From: Elephas maximus indicus
Lineage: Eukaryota; Chordata; Mammalia; Proboscidea; Elephantidae
Length of the DNA: 64,000 nucleotides
Assembly: GCF_024166365.1 (NCBI RefSeq)
Contig: NC_064838.1
Coordinates: 73,114,001 to 73,178,000, forward strand
Reading direction: 5' to 3'
The notes under the pieces were generated by a model. That model was not told the DNA's origin and made no database searches. It was given only the letters and a program-made list of their open reading frames with translations. Both the position numbers and the translations under genes were made by a program. This document shows positions 34,009-43,689 of this stretch, one piece after another. Position 1 is the first letter of the stretch. Every line of letters starts with the position of its first letter.

Positions 34009-34014
34009 AATAAA
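34009..34014 (+). terminator. Probable poly(A) signal of the RALGDS-like gene
   Basis: AATAAA preceded by an AT-rich 3'-UTR-like stretch and followed by TTTTGTTGTAATAG. It is placed just after the repeat array. Use is inferred. Confidence 0.5.
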
Positions 34015-34127
34015 GTTTTGTTGTAATAGCTTGCAAGTGTGTAATATAGTGGCTTTATGTACTTTCACAATCTTATTCCCCATCAACAGTGTCTCCTTCA
34101 GAACATTTTCATCACCACTGTGGTGGT

Positions 34128-34277
34128 TAACGTTATGTGTCAACTTGGGTAGGCCATGATTCTCAGGGGTTTGGCAGACATTATGTAATCATACTCCATT
34201 TTATAATCTGATGTGAGCAGCCAATCAGTTGGAAGAGGCATTTCCTTGGGAACGTGGCCTGCAAATTAATACATTTT
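34128..34277 (+). mobile_element. ERV-L-type LTR piece, sense
   Basis: Starts TGTGGTGGTTAACGTTATGT GTCAACTTGGG, the same start as the antisense LTR ending at 25283. The LTR is cut after about 150 bp and joined directly to RT sequence, with no leader or gag between. Confidence 0.6.
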
Positions 34278-35845
34278 CTGGGGTATGCAGCCATTAATCT
34301 GGCCAATGCATTTTTCTCCATCCCATTTTGAAGGACCACCAGAAGCAGTTTGCCTTCAGCTGGCAAGGCCAGCAGTACACCTTCACTGTCTTATCTCAGA
34401 GGTATATCAACTCTCTAGCCCTATGTCATAACTTAACCCATAGGGACCTTTATCGCCCTTCCCTTCCACAGTATGTCACACTGGTCTGCTAAACTGATGA
34501 CGTTATGCTGATTGGACATAGTAAGAAAGAAGTATCAATGACTCTGCAGTTATTGGTAGAGTAATTTGCCTGCTAGAAGGTAGGAATTATTCCCAAAAAA
34601 TTCAGATGTCTTCCACCTCAGTGAACTTCTAGGGCTCCAGTGGTGTGGGTATGTCAAGATGTTCCTTGTAAAGTGAAGGACGAGTTGATGTATCTGGCTC
34701 CTCCTACAACTAAAAAGGAGGCACAGCCCCTGCTGGGCGTCTTTGTATTTTGGAAGCAACATACCCCTCATTTGGGTGTGCTACTCCAGCCTATTTATCA
34801 AATGGCTTGAAAAACTGCCAGTTTTGAGTGGGGCCCAGAACAAGAGAAGACCTTGCAAGAGGTTCAGACTAATGTGAAAGCTGTTCTGCCACTTGAGCCA
34901 TATGATCCAGCTAATGAAATGATGTTTGAAGAGTCACTTGCAAATAAGGATGTTATCTGGGGTCTTTGGCAGGCTCCTATTGATGAATCACAGTGCAGGT
35001 CCTTAGGATTTTGGAGCAAAACCCTGCCATCCTCCACAGATAACTACTCTCCTTTTGCAAAACAGCTTTTGTCTTGTTACTGGGTCTTAGTAGAGACTGA
35101 ACTCTTAACCGTGCACCACCAAATGACCATGTGTCCTGAGTTGCCCATCATGAATTGGGTGTTGTCTGACCCATAGAACCATAAAGCTGGATGTGCACAG
35201 TAGCACTCCATCATTAAATGGAAGAGGTATATACAATACAGGGCCTGAGCATGACCTGAACACTCAAGTAATTTGTATTAAAAAATGGCCCAAATGCTCA
35301 TGGTCCCCACTCCTGTCATATTACCTGCCCTCTCCCAGGCTGCACCTATGGCCTCAGTGGGAGTGCCTCATGATCAGTTGCCTGAGGAAGAGAAAACTCC
35401 TGCCTGGCGTATTGACTGTCCTGCATAATATGTAGGAACCACTTGAATGTGCAGAGCGGCACCACTGCAGCCCATTTCTGGGACTTACCTGAAGGACAGT
35501 GGTGAAGGGATATCTTCCCAATGGCAGAACTTCAAGCAGTGCACCTGGTTGTTCACCTTGCTTGGAAGGATAAATGGCCAGATATGCAGCCGTACACTGA
35601 TTCATGGGCTGTGGACAATGGTTTGGCTGGATAGCCAGGGACTTGGAAGGAACATGATTGGGGAATTGGAGTCAAGGAGTACGGGAATGTGGTTTGTGAT
35701 AGACTTCTCCGAATGGGCCAAAGAACTCACATTAATGAGTGGTGACTCCTTGTCTGTTACCAGGGACCCGTGTTTCTGCATTGGGCCTTTAGGGCAGACA
35801 AAAACCATTATTGCCCTAAGCACCATTGTGGATTGAAATTATCAT
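34278..35845 (+). mobile_element. ERV-L pol remnant: RT and RNase H
   Basis: Sense class III ERV pol. The upstream RT segment (LANAFFSIP, about 34299) contains the second-to-last conserved RT block. The active-site box is mutated: the place of YIDD reads TDD after an in-frame stop near 34489. The connection and RNase H regions follow (GFWSKTLPSS, LVETELLTV; 35447-35836 with NMIGELESR and DFSEWAKEL). Stops occur at several places (for example TGA in 34808 and TAG near 35176). No integrase or dUTPase is seen. Confidence 0.8.
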
Positions 35846-35914
35846 TGTTGGGTGTTTCATCCTGTGATCTGCTGAACTGGAATAATGAGGAGAGGGATAG
35901 TAATATGCATAGGG

Positions 35915-36110
35915 CCTTTCCCACTTATTAGCTGTGAGATCTTCAGCAAATTACTGCCCCTCTCTGACCCTTGGTTTCCTCAGCTTTACAATGGGACTAA
36001 TACTGTCTTCCTCACATCACTATTGTTGAGGATTACATTGAAATATTGGTGAAGCACACAGAACGATGCCTAGCACATAGTAGGCAATCAATGAATGGGA
36101 GTTAAAGCAA
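35915..36110 (+). mobile_element. MIR SINE, sense
   Basis: TAGCTGTGAGATCTTCAGCA AATTACT, the core CTCTCTGACCCTTGGTTTCC TCA, ATGGGACTAATACTGTCTTC CTC, and the end GATGCCTAGCACATAGTAGG CAATCAATGAATG. Confidence 0.85.
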
Positions 36111-36651
36111 GAGATACAGGAAAGGTGGCCTGTATGCAGGTTCAATCTGGGAGTGCAGGGTAAAGTTGAGGGAAGGATTTCTTGTCACCCAGGGCATCAG
36201 ACTCCTTACGAAATAGTTGTCAGTTAGGTCCTTCACATGCCCAGGCCCCCTATCTTCAATGCCTGAAGAGGTTCAGGCATTTACTGGAGTCTTTCTTGGG
36301 ACAAGTACAGGTTTGACAAGGAATGTCTGAACCCATACAATGAAATGGGAACTATATACGGTTTATTGTGATTAACAAAATTGTGTAGTGAGTAGACCAC
36401 CAGTAGTTTTTCCCTCTTCTTCAAGAAATGAAGCTGCCAAGTCATATTTGAGCAGCTCTTGAGATCCAGTTTTGCTATGCAGATGTAGGCTAAGGGCTTT
36501 TATGCCATGAGTAAGACATTTGTATTTTACTAGGAAAGCAGCTCCTCTTGTAGCATGCAGAAGTCTAAGGAAGATTTGTACAAGTTACACAAGAAACTCA
36601 GGGGTCTCCTGGGAGAGAAGGAATTGAATGTATCTTATCACAACCAACCAT
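36111..36651. other. Non-coding
   Basis: No gene or repeat recognised. Confidence 0.4.
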
Positions 36652-37130
36652 GGCCAACATCAGCATCAACCACCACTACTACCACCACCACTACCTCCAC
36701 CACCATAACCATCACCATCTCCACCATACAACCCACCACCACCACTTCTACTACCACTGTCACCACCATCACCAACACCAATACTATCATTTCCACCACC
36801 ACCATCATAGCACCAACCATAATCATCACCATAATCACCATCACCACTTCCATCATACAACCCACCAGCAGCATCACACCACCTACTGTCACCACCATCA
36901 TCATGCTACCCACCACCACCTTCACCACCTCCCTTACACAGCTCATCACCACCATCATTACCAGTACCACCATCACCATCACTCTTATCATCAATTTTAC
37001 CACCATCATCAGGGAGCCCCCCGCCACCAAAACCACCCCCATTACTCTCAATATCAACATCATCAGCATCACCACCTCCATTACAAAACCTGTCACCACT
37101 ACCATTACCACCCTCACGTTCACCATTGTT
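36652..37130. repeat. Large imperfect trinucleotide array (CAC/CAT/ACC)
   Basis: Nearly 480 bp built from ACC, CAT and CAC triplets with interruptions. All three sense frames and two antisense frames stay open through it, giving Thr-rich, His-rich or Val/Met-rich translations. That is what a triplet array does and is not evidence of a gene. Confidence 0.92.
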
Positions 37131-38216
37131 CCTTCCCCTGTGATTCAGATCTCTAAGTTTGAAGAAATGAATTTTGGCCTAGGCCCATTGGCCCAAGACC
37201 CTAATATAAAGTTCTAAGAGAGAGAGAACACATGGATTTCCTTGGCCCTAAAAGGGGAGAGAAGAACAGGAGTGATAGTTTTCTTTTTCTTTTTGAGGCT
37301 ATGGATCTTGAGATCTACTTGCACCCTGAGGTATAAAAAAAAAAAAATATGTGGGAAAAATAACATACAACTGGTTTGGGGGAACTCAGACCCTCTAAGT
37401 CTGAGAAAACAGAGCGTTATCCTTTCTTAAAGGAAAGTTGTGTCCATGAATCTTAATTCGACCTGCTTATTAAGCAAAAAGACTCCCAAAACTACCCCGA
37501 TCTCACTGTCATGGGACAGTCTATCACCCAAGGAAAGAATGGGATAAGATAATCAAGTGGGCAAATGGCCCCTGGTGAGGGTGATTCTTGAAGGTGATTA
37601 GATACAAATGCTGGACTTTCAGATATTCCCAGAAAGTGGACAAGGCTTGAGGGTTTCTCTTTAGGGCCTGATGGAGACATATTAATCCTACCTCAAATAA
37701 TAAAAAGAGAGCAAGAATGAGTCAGGAAGTGAAATACAAGTCAGAGACAATTCCCATACTATGTGGTCCTGGCATTAATCTCCAATCCCTACTAACTGAG
37801 AATCAAGGGGCTCCTCATCTGGGTGTGGCAAGGACTTCTCTGTCCTGGCCCAATCTTTTCTTCTGTCACCAGGCTCTGCAGTCCTCACTGGTCCTCCTTT
37901 GTGTGCCACGCTGTTCCACATCAAGCTCTCAGGCATTAGGAAAGGGGCTTTCTTAAATACAAGTTCTTTGCCTGTTTTGGCTTTGACACTGAGATTGCAG
38001 AGGATTCTCATTCTTTTCCAGCCTGAAGGTACAGAGCTTCATCAGCTGTGTTCACGTAGCTTTAAGGTCCCCGGGTGGCTGTGGAAACAGCACGGGGATG
38101 GTGAGTGACCTCCTCTAACCTCACAAGGGGGAAGAGAACCAAGACCGACAGCCCCAGCCTGGCCCCATGAGGTGGAGGCCAAGCACGCCTCCTCTCTCCA
38201 CCGTCTTCACCAATTC
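37131..38216. other. Non-coding
   Basis: Nothing recognised apart from a short A run at 37336-37347. Confidence 0.4.
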
Positions 38217-38817
38217 TGACACCAACCTTCCCTCGCACAGCACTCTCTACTTCTCTGCTGGGTTCGATAATTCATTGCAGTGGTCACACAGAACTCACAG
38301 CCCATACTTCTTATTATGGGGTTTATTAGAGAACTGACAGGTTACAGTTCAGCTCCAGGAACACTCAAGGACACAGTTCTTCCATGGGGCAGCCTCTTCC
38401 CATCCATGCTCACAGGCCCAGTTCTCCCTGGCCCTAGGCCTCTGCCCAAAGGCACTCTCTGTCTGTGAGCTGGAAAGCCCAATGTGCAGTCTCCCCGCTG
38501 CTGGATCTCTGCTGCCACTTCTCACTGCCTTTAGTGTTACAGTTCTCTCTCTCTGTCTCCTGCTTCCAGGAGCTTCTCAGCATAGGGATCCCAGGTCCAA
38601 AGGACATGCTCTCCGCTCCTGGCTATTCTTCCTTGGTGCTGGTGGGATCCTCTCTTTCCTGACTCTGGGGTGGCTCATTTCAAGTCCAGCAGAATGGCAA
38701 ACCAGACCAATCCCTTTGGTAGGCCACAATTACCATATCTGCACAGTCCTGCCCAGTTGCTTGGGTGGGAGTAAGAAGACCATGGCTAGAAAGGCCACAC
38801 AAAAGTGATCTATCACA
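38217..38817 (-). mobile_element. Endogenous retrovirus LTR, antisense (family of 2091-2861)
   Basis: On the minus strand it starts TGTGATAGATCACTTTTGTG and ends GGTGTCA. It carries the same blocks as the sense copy (AGCCATGGTCTT, CCAAAGGGATTGG, TAATAAACCCC as poly(A)-signal region). The five-base flanks (AATTC and CTGCA) do not match, so it may not be a simple solo LTR. Confidence 0.7.
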
Positions 38818-38821
38818 CTGC

Positions 38822-39015
38822 AGTGGCGCCAACGGTTTGCATTCGACTATGAACCAAAAGTTTGGGGATCTGAAACCAGCCAGCAGTGCCCCAGAAGAAA
38901 GGCCTGGCAATCTTCTTCCATAAAGATTACAGCCAAGTAAACCCTATGGAGCCTGATTCTACTCTGTAACAACTAGGGTCGCCATGAGTAGAAATTGATT
39001 CAACAGCAACAGGTT
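38822..39015 (+). mobile_element. AfroSINE, longer subfamily, sense
   Basis: Has the central block AAGAAAGGCCTGGCAATCTT CTTCC, absent from the short AfroSINE, then GTCGCCATGAGTAGAAATTG ATTCAACAGCAACAGG. The head is diverged (CAGTGGCGCCAACGGTTTGC). Confidence 0.82.
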
Positions 39016-40002
39016 TTGTTTGCGTTTTCATATAGTTTTATCTTTTCCTATCAGGACATTAACGGCATCATGCCTCCTTTTCCAAGTGGGCTGTGAAATG
39101 CTGCTGCTGCCAGGTTCACTGGGAATGGCCTTGTACTGCCTGCGCTGCTGGGCGTTCTGCCTTGCTCTGGCTGCTGCACGCTCTGATCTGTGTCACCGGA
39201 GTATGAGGGGGTCTTAAAGCCTGTACTGTTAATTGGGTGGAAAGGAATGTAAACAGCCTACAAAGACCTCCCCTGAGTCATCATGAGCTCTGGGATGAAT
39301 TGGATGTTGCACTGGGAACCATCCTCCCCCCCGCCCCCACCCCACCCGTCTGACGTTTTCATTTTTATGTTTTGTTGTTTAACTCCTTCATGCCCACTAT
39401 TATGCAGGCTGCCTAGGCAGTTCTCCAGCCCACACACTGCCCAGCTCAATTGGGACCCAGGAATTTAGCCTGGAACGAAGATAGAGCCAGAGAAACTGCC
39501 ACCATGAGCACAAATTAGTGACACAAATGGCCCCAGACAGACTTGTGTCCCTAGGGCCCCCAGCTGCCTGGGGCTATTAGCTGAAGCTTGAGGAGTTTTT
39601 AATTTTTAAAACACTTAAGTCGCTAATATCAAAAGAGGCGCTGTCTAAAACATATAAAGTATACACATGGAAAGGAAAACAAATTCTGGACATTGGGACT
39701 GAGTGTAGTATTTTTTTTTAATGTTCTGAAGTTTAGCAAGAAGCACTGTTGTGTTTATGTAAATTTTATATGCAATGATACAGAAATTTTTATTTTGGGA
39801 CAAAAAGCTGAGATTCTTTGAATGAAAAACACAAATAAGGACAGAAGAACTAATTCAGCAATGACAAGACCCCTTAGCAGATAGCCCATGTGGTAAAATT
39901 AAAGTGGAAAAAGTTGTAATTGTCCCATTCTGGTTCCAGCTGAGTCCTTCTCAAAAAACTGAGATAAAGTATATGCGTGGGTGGGTTAGCAAGAGAGAGC
40001 AA
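39016..40002. other. Non-coding
   Basis: A C-rich run sits near 39324-39350. No gene or repeat recognised. Confidence 0.4.
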
Positions 40003-40158
40003 AAACCTGTTGCCACTGAGTTGATTCCTACTCATAGCAACCCTATAGGACAGAGTAGAACTGTCCCATAGGGTTTCCAAGGAGTGGCTGGTAGATTTGA
40101 ACTGCCAACTTTTTGGTTAGCCTCTGAGCTCTTAACCACTGCATCACCAGGGCTTTAA
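40003..40158 (-). mobile_element. AfroSINE, antisense
   Basis: AACCTGTTGCCACTGAGTTG at left, CCTATAGGACAGAGTAGAAC TG in the body, and GCTCTTAACCACTGCATCAC CAGGGC at right, the complement of box A. Confidence 0.9.
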
Positions 40159-40159
40159 G

Positions 40160-40465
40160 AAAGAGAAAGAGAGAGAATGTAAATTTGAGTGTGCCAGTGT
40201 AAGTTGTGTTTGTAAACATGAGTGTAAATATGAATGTGTGTGACTATGAATATGAGTGTAACGTGTGCATTTGAACGTGAGTGCACAAGTATGTGAACAT
40301 GTGAATATAAGTACCTGAATGTGTGTGAGTCGTATAAGTGTGAGAGTAGCTATGTGTGAGTATAAGTTGCCTGGTGTGAATGTGAGTGTACAAGTCTGTG
40401 TGTAAGTGGGTGTGAGTGTGAATGTGTGTGTGAGTGTAAGTTATGTGAGTGTGTGCATTTACTAT
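40160..40465. repeat. Low-complexity TG-rich repeat
   Basis: Irregular runs of GTGTGAGTGTAA and GTGAATGTGTG, about 300 bp, with no fixed period. Confidence 0.8.
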
Positions 40466-40571
40466 GCATCCAAAGATGTAACATTTAGGCATCTCAACTT
40501 TGAAAACTCCATCATTTCTGAGCACTAACACCCCCTTGTGCCCAGTGAGGTTAGCTTGGGAGTTGGTAATG
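40466..40571. other. Spacer
   Basis: Nothing recognised. Confidence 0.3.
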
Positions 40572-40775
40572 ACTATAAGGACCCCTGGTGGTAAAGTGAT
40601 TTAGTGTTCGGCTGCTAACTGAAAGGTTAGTGGTTTGAACCCACCAGCCACTCCACAGGAGAAAGATGTGGCAGTCTGCTTTTGTAAAGATTGCAGCCTT
40701 GGAAACCCTATGGGGCAGTTCCATTCTGTCCTACAGGGTCACTGAATCGGAACCCACTCAACAGCAACAGATTAT
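40572..40775 (+). mobile_element. AfroSINE, intermediate subfamily, sense
   Basis: Starts ACCCCTGGTGGTAAAGTGAT TTAG, with box-B-like GGTTTGAACCCACC. The central block GCCACTCCACAGGAGAAAGA TGTGGCAGTCTGC is shared with the copy at 50846. The tail is GAACCCACTCAACAGCAACA G. Confidence 0.87.
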
Positions 40776-41041
40776 AACGTCCATCCAGCCCTATTTGCCC
40801 AAGACAGAACTCATTTATGCCCGTTGTCCTCGCATAACTTTCATTTCTTTGCAGCCCTATTGACTTTCAGTTGAGGTATAACTCACATCAGTAAAGGACA
40901 CAACTCTTAAGAGTACAGCCTGATGATCACTCTGGGGAAGTCTCCCAGGGTTTCTCGTCAGCCCACCTGAAAGAGGGCGGATTTCATTGTCCACTAGCAT
41001 TTTACTTCCCCTGTGGTCTTTGAGGAATGTTTTATACATGC
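40776..41041. other. Non-coding; possible L1 3' end antisense near 40860-40980
   Basis: TTGAGGTATAACTCACATCA resembles an antisense L1 3' UTR. The identification is weak. Confidence 0.35.
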
Positions 41042-41058
41042 TGGAGAATCAAAGGAAA

Positions 41059-41219
41059 CCCTGATGGCATAGTGGTTAAGTGCTTCACCTGCTAACCAGA
41101 AGGGCAGCAGTTCAAATCCACCAGGCGTTCCTTGGAAACTCTATGGGGCAGTTCTACTCTGTCCTATAGGGTCGCCATGAGTTGGAATTGACTGATGGCA
41201 GTGGGTTTGGTTTTTGTTT
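41059..41219 (+). mobile_element. AfroSINE, sense, with target duplication
   Basis: Box A GGCATAGTGGTTAAGTGC, box B CAGTTCAAATCCACC, and the full body and tail. A 17-bp direct repeat TGGAGAATCAAAGGAAA at 41042-41058 and 41220-41236 flanks it exactly. Little decay suggests one of the younger copies here. Confidence 0.93.
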
Positions 41220-41236
41220 TGGAGAATCAAAGGAAA

Positions 41237-41469
41237 TGTACTGCAGCTGTTTGAAAACCAGGGAGGGTTTTAAAGTACGCTGCCTTGACTTGACGGACTT
41301 TACGGACGTGCCGATTATAGAAGGTAGAAATCATCAGAAACCTTCATAGAAGTTATCATAATCCAAAGTGTCTGAACTTCCCTTTACCCCGTCACCACCA
41401 ATCCAGCATTTCCCTGACAAACCTGACTTTGGTTAAAGGAATGAGTCATCCCTTTGGGAATCATATAAG
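41237..41469. other. Non-coding
   Basis: Nothing recognised. Confidence 0.3.
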
Positions 41470-41710
41470 AACTGTGGGAAAGAGTATGGGATTTGGAGTT
41501 GCCCAGGCTTAGCTTTGCAACTTGACTCTACCTTTTGCTAGCTCTGTGTCTCTGGCTGGGTAAGTTGGTTTAACTTTTCTGGGCCTCAGTTTCCTAAACT
41601 ATAAAAGGGGCAACAGGATTTACCTTGCAGAGTAGGGGTCAGGATGATATTTAATGAATATAAGGGGCCTGGCACATGGGCACCAAGTAGATGATAGCTA
41701 AGATTTAAGT
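41470..41710 (+). mobile_element. MIR SINE, sense
   Basis: Contains TATGGGATTTGGAGTTGCC, TCTGGGCCTCAGTTTCCTAA ACTATAAAAGG and GGGCCTGGCACATGGGCACC A in MIR order. Confidence 0.83.
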
Positions 41711-41714
41711 CAGA

Positions 41715-41951
41715 TTTAAGGATCAGAATAAAAGCAAAGTGTGGCAGATTATATTTTCCAAAATTGGCTGCAGCACTATTTCCAGTCTCACTCATTCTTC
41801 CAGAATTTTGCTTCTCCCTATCAAGAGGCAGAGTCTATTTCCCCTCCCTGTGAACCTAGACAACACTTTGTGACCACTTCAATAAACAAACAATATGGCA
41901 GAATCAGTGTTACATGACTTCAGAGGCTAGATCAAAAAGGACAATACAGCT
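41715..41951 (+). mobile_element. MLT1-type LTR, left part, split by L1 copy B
   Basis: MaLR LTR body with CTTCTCCCTATCAAGAGGCA GAG, TTGTGACCACTTCAATAAAC and CATGACTTCAGAGGCTAGAT C. It stops at 41951 with the target duplication AAAAAGGACAATACAGCT; the LTR resumes after 49989. Confidence 0.7.
41934..41951. repeat. Left target-site duplication of L1 copy B
   Basis: AAAAAGGACAATACAGCT, repeated at 49989-50006. Confidence 0.85.
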
Positions 41952-41958
41952 GAGGGGC

Positions 41959-41966
41959 CAAGATGG
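41959..41966 (+). promoter_or_regulatory. YY1-like motif at the L1 5' end
   Basis: CAAGATGG, at the same place relative to the element start as in copy A. Confidence 0.55.
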
Positions 41967-42149
41967 CTGACTAGGTAGACGCTACCTCGGATCCCTCTTG
42001 CAACAAAGACTCGGAAAAACAAGTGAATCGATCACATACATGATAATCTACGAACTCTGAACAACAAACACAGATTTAAAGAGCTGCCTGAGCAACAGAG
42101 AAGGAGAATGAACAACTACAGGGAAGCAGAGACTGTTTTCGGAGCCTGG

Positions 42150-42640
42150 AGCCAGGGTCCCAGTCAGGTAACCTTGGCGCCGGGCTTTGGACTGGGCGCA
42201 GAGAACCTGAGCACGACATCTGTGACAGTGCAAACACCGGGAGCAGCCCTACCCCCCTGAACTGACCTCGGGAGGGGGCCCAGCTGGTCAGCGCGGGTGC
42301 GGCGGCAACGTGGCTGGCGGGAGGGGAAGTCCCCGGGAGGCAGCGACTGGTTTTGGAGCCGGGAGTGCAGCGTCCCAGCCGGGGAACCTAGGCTCGGGGC
42401 TTTGGACTGGGTGCAGGGGAGCTGAGCAGGACATCCTGTGAAGGTGCAAACATGGGGTGCAGACCTACCCCCCTGAACTGACACTGGAAGGGGGCCCAGC
42501 CAGTCAGTGCGGGTGGCGCCACAACACCGCTGGCAGGAGGAGAAGTCCCTGGGAGGCCGTGACTGTTCTTGGAGCCGGGAGTGCAGCGTCCCAGCCGGGA
42601 ACCTTGACGCTGGGCTTTGGACTGGCAGCGGAGGAACTGA
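42150..42640 (+). repeat. Tandem 5'UTR monomers of L1 copy B
   Basis: Slightly more than two units of about 216 bp. ACCCCCCTGAACTGAC occurs at 42251 and 42467 (216 bp apart) and GCGTCCCAGCCGGG at 42371 and 42586 (215 bp apart). An incomplete third unit precedes at about 42156. The units are homologous to those of copy A but contain a different stretch (GGGCTTTGGACTGGG). Confidence 0.8.
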
Positions 42641-42860
42641 CCGTGGCTTCTGCGGGCTTGACCCTTGGGGGCAATCTCTACCCAGCCAGCACACATAGGC
42701 GACACGCCCCTCGGGAATCTCAGATAAAATAGTCATCCCAAGCAAGATAAGTAACTTTGTCTATATTCCGGGGTGCTACTCTCTCCTGTTTTTCTGAACC
42801 CTCCCCTCCCCTTCTCAGGCAGCTTCATTAACATTGGAATTTCCTGAGCCAGAGGGAGAA

Positions 42861-43080
42861 CTGCTCCACGGTTTTTCTTTTCCCTTTTTTTTTTGGGGGG
42901 GGGTCTTTTCCTAACCCATTCTTCTGGCCTGAGATAAGCAACCACAAAAAACCCAGGGACCAAAAATCCTTCCCTAATTGGACTAAAAACACAGAACAGC
43001 TCCAGCCAAGCATATGTGATCCACAGTCTCGGGCTTTCAACCCTACAGGGAACAAGGTGGCTATTATAATGCAAAGGCAT
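42861..43080 (+). other. 5'UTR block of L1 copy B absent from copy A
   Basis: 220 bp between AGAGGGAGAA and TTCTGATAGGGATCTG. In copy A these two flanks are adjacent. The ends do not fit GT...AG, so a deletion in the copy A lineage or an insertion in copy B is more likely than splicing. It includes a T run next to a G run at 42886-42903. Confidence 0.7.
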
Positions 43081-43144
43081 TTCTGATAGGGATCTGACTG
43101 CATTTTTTTTTTTAGCGGATTTACTGGAAAGACAAGTTTCCCAG

Positions 43145-43687
43145 GTCTGATATCTCTGTGTATTCAACAGAGCCCTCACTGACCCATAACTGGGAACTGA
43201 GGGCTGAAGCTCCCCCCAGACCACCTAGCCTCCTGCCTTAGGGGACTAAGGAGGGTGACACCTACCAATCTGTAGAGGTACTTGCATTGGGGGCCTAAGG
43301 TACAACTGAAGAGCCCTCCCACCAAGGTGCTTTAGGAATAGAGACACACCTACCTCACTGACACTTGGGGGAAGCCTGTCAACATCCTGCCCCCCCGGAG
43401 TGTGAACCCCAGCTGCTACTAGAATCTGGTGCACACAACTATAACCACTACTTCTCAAGGTGGGTAGGTGACAGGGTGCATCACACACTTGATGACCCAA
43501 AATCAGATTCTACTCAAGAATAGTGAATGGACTCAGCCCAAACCAGCTGGTAATAGGTCATAAGTAAGTCAAGGGCTACAACAATCAAGACAGCACAATC
43601 TAGTAGCCCATAAACGTATATTGAAAGAAAACAAAACAAGATAAGACTCAGTGAGCAAATACCGAATAAATCACTACAATATCTTAG
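43145..43687 (+). other. Intron-like 5'UTR block of L1 copy B, absent from copy A
   Basis: 543 bp that begin GTCTGA after TTTCCCAG and end ATATCTTAG before TGATGGCTC. In copy A the flanks are joined at 8561/8562 without loss or gain of a base. GT...AG ends and exact joining are what a spliced L1 RNA would leave after reinsertion. Confidence 0.6.
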
Positions 43688-43689
43688 TG

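Larger units (their letters stand above)
27559..34014 (+). pseudogene. RALGDS-like gene (RasGEF N-terminal family), probable pseudogene
   Basis: Related to Ral guanine nucleotide dissociation stimulators, cytosolic exchange factors that load Ral GTPases with GTP. Six exons are visible with GT...AG borders and matching phases: 27559-27696, 28622-28702, 30290-30483, 31125-31184, 32052-32244, and from 32490. The RasGEF N-terminal domain spans exons 3 to 5 (KAGSLEKLVEHLV, TYRNYATTQQVLDQLL). In exon 5 one base is missing relative to the family pattern, so translation stops at 32128-32130 after 183 residues. The expected catalytic RasGEF domain and Ras-binding domain are not found. Exon 6 instead runs into decayed proline-rich repeats and a poly(A) signal. 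It is either a true pseudogene or a truncated paralogue with one sequence error. The similarity is clear; which paralogue (RALGDS, RGL4-like) it is, I cannot say. Confidence 0.82.

Noticed and set aside
36555..37217. 220-codon open frame rich in Thr and Ile
   Set aside because: It is the translation of a triplet array; other frames of the same array are just as open.
38465..38808. Two open frames on the plus strand with Leu-rich, signal-peptide-like composition
   Set aside because: They lie within an antisense LTR; the same region is non-coding in the sense copy at 2091.
40160..40465. Possible minisatellite with fixed unit or CRISPR-like spacing
   Set aside because: The TG-rich runs have no constant period and no spacers; low complexity only.
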